Shown here: positions 1-5,052 of the stretch, piece after piece | Position numbering within the stretch: the first letter of the stretch is position 1 | Layout: each line of letters begins with the position of its first letter | Origin: Candidatus Methanosuratincola petrocarbonis (ex Vanwonterghem et al. 2016) | Lineage (GTDB): Archaea; Thermoproteota; Methanomethylicia; Methanomethylicales; Methanomethylicaceae | NCBI GenBank assembly: GCA_001717015.1 | Contig: MAGV01000078.1 | Location: 7,895 to 18,112, forward strand | Length of the DNA: 10,218 nt | Direction of reading: 5' to 3' | Position numbers and translations under genes: made by a program | The notes under the pieces: model-generated | What the model was told of the DNA's origin: nothing | What the model saw: the letters and a program-made list of their open reading frames with translations, nothing else | The model's database searches: none

Positions 1-2529
1 GCCGACGGCCCGGTGTCGGTGCTCATCTGGACCACGACGCCGTGGACGCTGCCGGCGAACGCCGCCGTGATGGTACACCCCGATTTCATGTATGTGCGCG
101 CAAGGTCCGGAGGGGAGACATACATTCTTGCGGAGGCCAGGCTAGACCACGTGTTCTCTGACACGGGGAGGACATACGAGGTCGTAGAAAGGTTCCCAGG
201 CTCGTACCTGAGGGGGCTCAGATACAGGGCACCCCTACTAGAAGAGGTGCCTGAGCAGTCAAAGCTGAGCCCTGCGCACTTCGTTGTGCTCAGCGACCAG
301 TTCGTCACGCTGGAGGAAGGCACTGGCTGTGTCCACACCGCGCCGGGTCATGGGGAGGAGGACCACACTGTCGGAGAGGAATACGGGCTGCCGGACTTCT
401 GCCCTGTGGACGAGCGCGGGCTCTTCACGGAAGATGCCGGGAAGTACGCCGGAAAGAACGTCAGGGAGACCAACAGCGAGATAATCGAGGATCTCAAGTC
501 GAAGGGCCTGCTATTCAAGACGGAGAAGACGAAGCACAGGTACCCTCACTGCTGGAGGTGCAAGACCCCCCTGATCCTCAGGACTGCCTCGCAGTGGTTC
601 ATCAGAGTCACAGACCTCAAGGAGCGCCTACTCGAAGAGAACGAGAAGGTCGAGTGGATACCGGACTGGGCAGGAAAGGCAAGGTTCGGCAACTGGATAA
701 AGAACGCGAAGGACTGGGTGATATCAAGGCAGAGGTACTGGGGCATACCGCTCCCGATCTGGGTCTGCAACTCCTGCGGCAAGCACCGCGTCATCGGTTC
801 AATAGACGAGCTCAGGGAGAACGCCCCGGGATCCGGCGAAATTGAGCCCCACCGCCCGTGGGTGGACAGGATAAAGCTAAGGTGCGAATGCGGCGGGGAG
901 ATGCAAAGGGTACCGGATGTCGCGGACGTCTGGATGGATTCCGGATCTGCCTCGTTTGCATGCCTAGGCTACCCGAAGAGCCGAGAGAGCTTTGAGAAGT
1001 GGTGGCCCGCGGACCTGATCCTAGAGGGTCAGGACCAGACGAGAGGCTGGTTCTACACGCTCATGGTCTGCAGCGTCGTGCTCTTCAACGAAGCGCCGTA
1101 CAAGAGGGTCCTAATGCACGGATTCACGACAGCCCAGGACGGCCGGGCGATGCACAAGTCCCTCGGAAACGTCGTCTTCCCCGAGGAAGTAATAGAGAAG
1201 TTCGGAAGGGACACGCTCAGATGGTACGAGCTAGGGTGCACTACATGGGAGGATCTCAAGTTTACTTGGAAGTCGATAGAGGAGACCGCACGATTCCTCA
1301 ACATCCTCTGGAGCACGTATTACTTCGCCAGCCTTTACATGAACCTTGACAATTTTGACCCCGGAAAGCATACGATCGGCGGCGTGGAGAAGCACCTGAG
1401 GCTGGAGGACAGGTGGATAATCTCAAAGCTCGAGGGTCTGATCAATCGGGTAACCGAGGCGATGGCGGGGTGCAGGGTCTTCGATGCGGTGAGGGATCTC
1501 GAGGAGTTCATGAGAGACGACGTCAGCAGATGGTACATTAAACTGGTCAGGAGGAGGACTTGGACGGAGGAGGAGGATCCGGACAAGATAGCCGCATACG
1601 CCACCCTCAGCCATGTCCTCCTGAATTACCTGAAACTGACCGCGCCGATAGTCCCCTTCATGTCGGAGGAGATCTACAGGAATGTCTTCGCTGGGCTCGA
1701 GGGGATGCCGGAGAGCGTCCATATGCTCAAGTGGCCCACCCCGTCCGAGGAGAGGATGGACCGCAAGCTGGAGGAGGAGATGAAGGTGGTCAAGGAGGTA
1801 ATAGAGGCTTCATTCAGCGCAAGGCAGGCAGCCAGGATAAAGACGAGGATGCCCCTCCTCAGGATGAAGGTCGTGACTGGGAGCGGATCTGTGAAGGCAG
1901 CGGTCGAGAGGATGAGGGGGGTCATCGAGGACCAGGCGAACGTGAAGGAAGTGGAAGTGATAACCCCCGAGGAGGGGTGGAGGATGAAGGATGTGATCCT
2001 GATCCCCAACAGGTCGATCCTCGGCCCGGTCTTCAGGGAGAAGAGCGGGTTGGTTGCGCATGCAATCACCACCCTCAACGGGAAGGAGGCTTTGGAGGCA
2101 TTCGAGAGGGGTGAGACCGTCTGGGTGGAGGTTGAGGGCCTGGGGAGGGTAGAGGTAAGGAAGGACTATGTGAACGTCCAAGAGAAACTACCAGAAAACT
2201 ACAGGAGCGAGAAGTGCAGGCACGGGGAGATCTTCATCGATACCACAAGGAGCGATGAGCTGCTTGCCGAGGGGCTCGCCAGGGATGTTGTGAGAAGGAT
2301 CCAGGAGATGAGAAAGCGCGCCGATCTAAACGTGGAAGACCACATCAGAGCGTTTGTGGCGGTGCCGTCAGAGGATGTGAGAAGGGCGCTCGAGAGCAGG
2401 GCCGCGGAGATTGCTGGGGAGGTCAGAGCAAAGGAGCTCAGGATATCGCTGCAGGAACCGGATTTTGGCGCCCCCGAGGCATGGGAGATCGATGGGGAGA
2501 AGTACATCATAAGTATTGAGAAGGTCTAG
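1..2529 (+). CDS. ileS: Isoleucyl-tRNA synthetase, C-terminal part (5' end outside window)
   Basis: Class Ia aminoacyl-tRNA synthetase that charges tRNA-Ile with isoleucine in the cytoplasm. The frame is open from base 1, so the gene begins upstream; about 842 residues are present, and with a usual family length near 1,050 roughly 200 N-terminal residues, including the HIGH motif, are missing. Visible in order: the editing-domain motifs WTTTPWTLPAN (28-60) and GTGCVHTAPGHGEED (about 322-366); a CWRCK knuckle (about 550); the DWVISRQRYWGIPLP block (about 712-756); paired CNSCG and CECGG zinc-type knuckles (766-780, 883-897); EGQDQTRGWF (1024-1053); and the KMSKS-loop equivalent, which reads AMHKSLGN (1147-1170). 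A helical anticodon-binding domain and a C-terminal extension follow. The EGQDQTRGWF and SRQRYWG blocks together with the editing motif favour IleRS over ValRS or LeuRS. It stops with TAG 39 nt before the next gene on the same strand. The MHKS variant of the KMSKS loop is the only oddity. Confidence 0.96.
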   Translation, partial: ADGPVSVLIWTTTPWTLPANAAVMVHPDFMYVRARSGGETYILAEARLDHVFSDTGRTYEVVERFPGSYLRGLRYRAPLLEEVPEQSKLSPAHFVVLSDQFVTLEEGTGCVHTAPGHGEEDHTVGEEYGLPDFCPVDERGLFTEDAGKYAGKNVRETNSEIIEDLKSKGLLFKTEKTKHRYPHCWRCKTPLILRTASQWFIRVTDLKERLLEENEKVEWIPDWAGKARFGNWIKNAKDWVISRQRYWGIPLPIWVCNSCGKHRVIGSIDELRENAPGSGEIEPHRPWVDRIKLRCECGGEMQRVPDVADVWMDSGSASFACLGYPKSRESFEKWWPADLILEGQDQTRGWFYTLMVCSVVLFNEAPYKRVLMHGFTTAQDGRAMHKSLGNVVFPEEVIEKFGRDTLRWYELGCTTWEDLKFTWKSIEETARFLNILWSTYYFASLYMNLDNFDPGKHTIGGVEKHLRLEDRWIISKLEGLINRVTEAMAGCRVFDAVRDLEEFMRDDVSRWYIKLVRRRTWTEEEDPDKIAAYATLSHVLLNYLKLTAPIVPFMSEEIYRNVFAGLEGMPESVHMLKWPTPSEERMDRKLEEEMKVVKEVIEASFSARQAARIKTRMPLLRMKVVTGSGSVKAAVERMRGVIEDQANVKEVEVITPEEGWRMKDVILIPNRSILGPVFREKSGLVAHAITTLNGKEALEAFERGETVWVEVEGLGRVEVRKDYVNVQEKLPENYRSEKCRHGEIFIDTTRSDELLAEGLARDVVRRIQEMRKRADLNVEDHIRAFVAVPSEDVRRALESRAAEIAGEVRAKELRISLQEPDFGAPEAWEIDGEKYIISIEKV

Positions 2530-2568
2530 ACGCTGAGCGAGCCCCGTACGGTCATAGGGGGCAAACAC

Positions 2569-3696
2569 ATGGTGCCTGGGATCAGGAGGGCGGGGCTAAT
2601 CGTCAACCCCGTGGCAGGGATGGGGGGAGCTGTCGGGCTGAAGGGTACGGACGGCATGGTCGAGAAGGCCATCCAGCTCGGCGCCGCCCAAGTGTCAATC
2701 GGCAGGGCAGCGAGGTTCCTGGAGAAATTGAAGCCATTGGGAGGGGCGATTGATTTCTTGACGTGTCCTGGCGAGATGGGGGAGGATGCGTTCAGGAGGG
2801 CAGACCTACCATTCCGGATGGTGCAGGGAATGGAGAGGAAGCAAAGGACGACGAACGAAGACACCAAGCTGGCAGCTGCCAAGATTCTCGAGGACGGGGT
2901 CGAGGTGATCGCATTCTGCGGCGGGGACGGGACGGCAAGGGATATATTCGACACAGTGGGGGGCGAGGTCCCGGTCATAGGAATCCCTGCTGGAGTCAAG
3001 ATGCACAGCGGGGTCTTCGCTGTGAGTCCCGAGGCCGCCGCCTGGATCCTCGTAAGGTTCCTTTGGGGGGAGCTCCCTCTGAAGGAGGCTGAGGTCGCAG
3101 ACGTGGACGAGGAAGCTTTCAGGCAGGGGAGAGTCTCATCAAGGATATACGGGTATATGAGCGTCCCCTATGACCCAGAGAGGGTGCAGGGCATGAAGGT
3201 TTCATCACAGTCCAGAGACGATGTAAGCGAAAACGCCAGGGCGATAGCCGAGTGGATAGTCCAGAGCATGGAGGGGGGCGTGGTTTATGTGCTCGGCCCA
3301 GGCAGCACCGTCAAGAAGATAAACCAAGTCCTCGGCATAGAGGGGTCTCAGCTCGGCGTCGACATCATAAGGGACAAGGGACTATTGGCAGCAGATGCTT
3401 CGGAGGAGATCGTCTTCAGGAATGTCAGAGATGGAAAGGCAAGGATCATCGTTTCCCCAATAGGGAACCAAGGGTTCATCTTTGGAAGGGGGAACCAGCA
3501 GATAAGCCCGAGGGTGATCAGGGCAGTCGGGAAGGAGAACGTGATCGTGATAGCCACAAGGGAGAAGCTGAGGTGGACTAGATTCCTGAGGGTCGATACA
3601 GGGGATCCCGAGCTCGACGCGCTCTTATCGGGGCCTATGAGAGTGGTTGCAGATTACAACTTCACCAGGATGATGATTGTCAAAGGGACGGAGTGA
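2569..3696 (+). CDS. ATP-NAD kinase-like protein (COG3199 / AcoX-NAD kinase family)
   Basis: The 375-residue product belongs to the family annotated as predicted ATP- or polyphosphate-dependent NAD kinase (COG3199), which would phosphorylate NAD to NADP in the cytoplasm. The N-terminus has a glycine-rich strand-loop, IVNPVAGMGG (11-20). The kinase signature CGGDGTARD is at 117-125, followed by PVIGIPAGVKMHSGVFA (135-151), the usual second nucleotide-binding segment. A LGPGST turn lies near residue 243. Length and motif order fit the family. The ATG was chosen because the hydrophobic first strand starts just after it; an AGGGGG tract 7 nt upstream may act as a weak ribosome binding site. There is no obvious TATA box in the 39-nt gap after ileS, so the two are probably co-transcribed. 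Few archaeal COG3199 proteins have been tested biochemically, so the substrate remains inference; some relatives (AcoX) sit in acetoin operons, but nothing of that kind is visible here. Confidence 0.88.
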   Translation: MVPGIRRAGLIVNPVAGMGGAVGLKGTDGMVEKAIQLGAAQVSIGRAARFLEKLKPLGGAIDFLTCPGEMGEDAFRRADLPFRMVQGMERKQRTTNEDTKLAAAKILEDGVEVIAFCGGDGTARDIFDTVGGEVPVIGIPAGVKMHSGVFAVSPEAAAWILVRFLWGELPLKEAEVADVDEEAFRQGRVSSRIYGYMSVPYDPERVQGMKVSSQSRDDVSENARAIAEWIVQSMEGGVVYVLGPGSTVKKINQVLGIEGSQLGVDIIRDKGLLAADASEEIVFRNVRDGKARIIVSPIGNQGFIFGRGNQQISPRVIRAVGKENVIVIATREKLRWTRFLRVDTGDPELDALLSGPMRVVADYNFTRMMIVKGTE

Positions 3697-3700
3697 GACC

Positions 3701-3723
3701 CTGAGCTGGGCAAAAAAGCTCAG
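3701..3723 (-). terminator. Hairpin plus T-tract between convergent kinase-like gene and gcvH
   Basis: A perfect 7-bp inverted repeat, CTGAGCT (3701-3707) and AGCTCAG (3717-3723), encloses a 9-nt loop carrying an A6 run on the plus strand. Read on the minus strand, TTTTTT comes only a few bases after the gcvH stop codon, and the stop itself lies in the stem. Archaeal RNA polymerase terminates at T-rich tracts, so this probably ends gcvH transcription. The plus-strand kinase gene has only the hairpin here and no T-run of its own, so its termination is less clear. Confidence 0.55.
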
Positions 3724-4127
3724 AGCTGCTTCCTCACCAAATCGGAGTACTCCTCAGCCGCGAGAAGTCCCTCAGTCCCGCCTGTGACCTGCAATTTGAC
3801 CAGCCAGCCGCTCCCATAAGGATCTTTGTTGACAAGCTCGGGCTTGCTTTCGAGCTCGGAGTTGACCTCGACCACAATGCCGTCCACCGGAGAGTAGACT
3901 TCTGCGACTGCCTTGATCGACTCGAGTGTGCAGAGGGCCAGACCCCGCTTGACCGCCTGGCCAACCTTTGGAAGATCCGCATACACGACATCGTGGAGGC
4001 TCCTCTGAGCGAAGTCGGAGATCCCTACTTTTGAAGGCGTGGTAGAGAGGTCGATCCATTCGTGTGTTTTTGCATATTTCAGATCCTTCTTCACCAAATT
4101 CCCGGCAACATCAATGAAATCTGACAT
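3720..4127 (-). CDS. gcvH: Glycine cleavage system H protein (lipoyl carrier)
   Basis: Small lipoylated carrier (135 residues) that shuttles the aminomethyl intermediate between the P, T and L proteins of the glycine cleavage complex. The lipoyl-domain hairpin is clear: CTLESIKAVAEVYSPVDG (66-83), with Lys72 in the ESIKA context as the expected lipoylation site. The N-terminal LKYAKTHEWI (16-25) matches the family's opening strand, and the C-terminal GSGWLVKL segment (106-112) is also typical. About 12 residues precede the usual start point, but the ATG is supported by an AAGGTG ribosome binding site 5 nt upstream. The gene has its own TATA-like promoter and lies convergent to the kinase-like gene. 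No gcvP, gcvT or lipoate ligase is in the window, so participation in glycine cleavage is inferred from family. GcvH-like proteins can also serve as lipoyl carriers elsewhere (for example LbpA of the sHdr pathway); the sequence seen here does not exclude that. Confidence 0.95.
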   Translation of the reverse strand: MSDFIDVAGNLVKKDLKYAKTHEWIDLSTTPSKVGISDFAQRSLHDVVYADLPKVGQAVKRGLALCTLESIKAVAEVYSPVDGIVVEVNSELESKPELVNKDPYGSGWLVKLQVTGGTEGLLAAEEYSDLVRKQL

Positions 4128-4159
4128 TACGACACCTTCTATCCGATTTCTGCTACTTG

Positions 4160-4173
4160 CTATTTTTATTTAT
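4160..4173 (-). promoter_or_regulatory. TATA-like promoter of gcvH
   Basis: On the minus strand this reads ATAAATAAAAATAG, the most A/T-rich stretch near the gene. Placing transcription start about 26 nt downstream (about 4140) would leave a short leader of roughly 13 nt holding the AAGGTG ribosome binding site (4133-4138) ahead of the gcvH ATG. Confidence 0.6.
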
Positions 4174-4200
4174 GGCTGACATAATCCACCTCTGAAGGGT

Positions 4201-4259
4201 GCGGGCTTTGCGTTTTGTTGGTAAAAAATCCCTGATATGGCACCACAGCAAAGCCCCGC
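4201..4259 (-). other. Long-loop stem-loop with T6 downstream of the zinc-ribbon gene
   Basis: GCGGGCTTTGC (4201-4211) pairs with GCAAAGCCCCGC (4248-4259) over 11 bp with one bulged base. The 36-nt loop can pair further, TGTTGGT against ACCACA with one bulge. On the minus strand the loop carries TTTTTT (4223-4228), about 40 nt after the stop of the zinc-ribbon gene. The simplest reading is a 3' end structure or terminator for the membrane protein/zinc-ribbon transcript, located before the gcvH promoter. It has no T-arm or anticodon arm, so it is not a tRNA. A small structured RNA is possible but unsupported. Confidence 0.4.
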
Positions 4260-4265
4260 TCTGAT

Positions 4266-4472
4266 TCAGACGTTCCTCTGGAATAGTTTTAGAAGACCTC
4301 GCCTGTTTTCGTCCGAAATGGAGATCTTCAAACTGTTCGAGTCGAAGCTCAATGGTGTTGAGCACTTCGGGCACCGCCCGTTGTGCTTCTCGAGTATCTC
4401 TTTCGGGGAGACAAGTTCGGGATCTTCGTAGAGGACTGCTTTACATTGATGACACAAGACTCTTATTGGCAA
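4266..4472 (-). CDS. Small zinc-ribbon protein, function unknown
   Basis: The 68-residue product has two CxxC pairs, C7-x2-C10 and C34-x2-C37, separated by 23 residues, the arrangement of a zinc ribbon. The intervening segment YEDPELVSPKEILEKHNGR resembles small archaeal zinc-ribbon proteins that I recall as conserved but uncharacterised. The C-terminal third is polar and basic (RRGLLKLFQR), which could suit contact with nucleic acid or a protein partner. The start is TTG. It is chosen because GGTGA (minus strand, 4478-4482) lies 5 nt upstream and because the first CxxC follows at once; an internal TTG at codon 6 would leave almost nothing before the first cysteine. The gene overlaps the 3' end of the membrane protein gene by 32 nt in another frame, so translational coupling is likely. 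A competing 73-residue reading frame on the same strand lacks any motif. Confidence 0.75.
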   Translation of the reverse strand: MPIRVLCHQCKAVLYEDPELVSPKEILEKHNGRCPKCSTPLSFDSNSLKISISDENRRGLLKLFQRNV

Positions 4473-4998
4473 TCAGATCACCCAAGTCACCATTCTCGAG
4501 GACCCTCTCAATACGAATCAGACCCTTTCTTGCCATGGATTCGGCCCATATCTCTGCTGCGAACATCAAATACTTCTCGGATACTTTTAAACCATTCCCC
4601 CCCTCTATGTCCTGGGATGCAGTGAGGATCCCCTCTATGTACGCAGAGGACTGCACAGGGTCGTTCAGAAAGCAGAGGACGCTCCTTTTAGACACCAGGA
4701 TCGCCCACGATCGCTCAATGTCAAAGGCAATCACCATGCCCCCTTTCCAAGCCCCGACGAGAAACAAAACAAGCCCAAAAAATATTCCATAGTCGGAGTA
4801 AGGGGAGGTGTTGGTCGAGAAGAAGATCCGGTCAACCGAGTATACCGCAGCGGAGATGCCTATGAGTACAGTACCCATGACGCCTGCAAGTGTCCGCCTC
4901 ATTTTCGGGTCGGTCCAGACGCGGTCAACGAAAGCCGAGTTATAGAAAAGCGAAAGCGAAAGGAGGAGGAACCTGGACTTGATCGAGGCGATGGGCAT
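4441..4998 (-). CDS. Two-helix membrane protein, function unknown
   Basis: I do not recognise this protein. From the start used here it has 185 residues. A basic, hydrophobic N-terminus leads into two membrane segments, about 36-56 (TLAGVMGTVLIGISAAVYSV) and 70-92 (YGIFFGLVLFLVGAWKGGMVI), joined by a short polar loop. About 90 soluble residues follow, with a helical, charged C-terminus. Residues 8-19 (SRFLLLSLSLFY) could be a further amphipathic or short membrane segment. The ATG at 4996-4998 was chosen over in-frame ATGs at 5064 and 5061 because the upstream ones would place codons over the A/T-rich promoter and overlap the topA start. From 4998 the TATA-like element lies at leaderless distance, and there is no Shine-Dalgarno sequence. 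The gene overlaps the zinc-ribbon gene by 32 nt, so the two probably act or are expressed together. Coding status rests on length, membrane pattern and context. Confidence 0.65.
   Translation of the reverse strand: MPIASIKSRFLLLSLSLFYNSAFVDRVWTDPKMRRTLAGVMGTVLIGISAAVYSVDRIFFSTNTSPYSDYGIFFGLVLFLVGAWKGGMVIAFDIERSWAILVSKRSVLCFLNDPVQSSAYIEGILTASQDIEGGNGLKVSEKYLMFAAEIWAESMARKGLIRIERVLENGDLGDLIANKSLVSSM
4478..4482 (-). promoter_or_regulatory. Ribosome binding site inside the membrane protein gene
   Basis: GGTGA on the minus strand, 5 nt before the TTG of the zinc-ribbon gene and inside the last codons of the upstream gene. It is complementary to the archaeal 16S 3' end and decides the unusual TTG start. 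Confidence 0.6.
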
Positions 4999-5002
4999 AC
5001 CA

Positions 5003-5035
5003 CATTTAATAAAGTCCTGAAAAGTATTAAGTTTT
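5003..5035. promoter_or_regulatory. Shared divergent promoter for topA and the membrane protein gene
   Basis: A near-symmetric element, AAAA (5020-5023), GTATTAAG (5024-5031), TTTT (5032-5035), gives each strand an A-rich BRE-like tract followed by a TATA-like core. Its centre is about 25.5 bp from the topA GTG and about 29.5 bp from the membrane protein ATG, the TATA-to-start distance expected for leaderless transcripts both ways. A second A/T patch, TTTAATAAA (5005-5013), could alternatively drive topA with a leader of about 15-20 nt. Confidence 0.55.
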
Positions 5036-5052
5036 GGGTCGGGTCGGGCGGT

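Noticed and set aside
1560..2114. 184-residue frame inside ileS
   Set aside because: Its Gly/Arg/Asp-rich low-complexity translation is typical of an out-of-frame shadow of AGG/GAG-rich coding sequence.
2541..2562. GCCCC/GGGGC hairpin before the kinase-like gene
   Set aside because: Only 5 bp with a 12-nt loop. It would cover the weak ribosome binding site, but such a short GC match is expected by chance in this GC-rich sequence.
4201..4259. tRNA-like acceptor stem
   Set aside because: The arms resemble an acceptor stem, but the 59-nt span has no T-loop, D-arm or anticodon arm.
4153..4374. 73-residue minus-strand frame MPEVLNTIEL
   Set aside because: It is a shadow of the zinc-ribbon gene in another frame, lacks a motif and would cover the gcvH promoter region.
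4352..4792. 146-residue plus-strand frame opposite the membrane protein
   Set aside because: It has no recognisable domain, its composition is that of an antisense shadow, and no promoter or ribosome binding site is visible; the opposite frame has clear membrane segments and coupling to a zinc ribbon.
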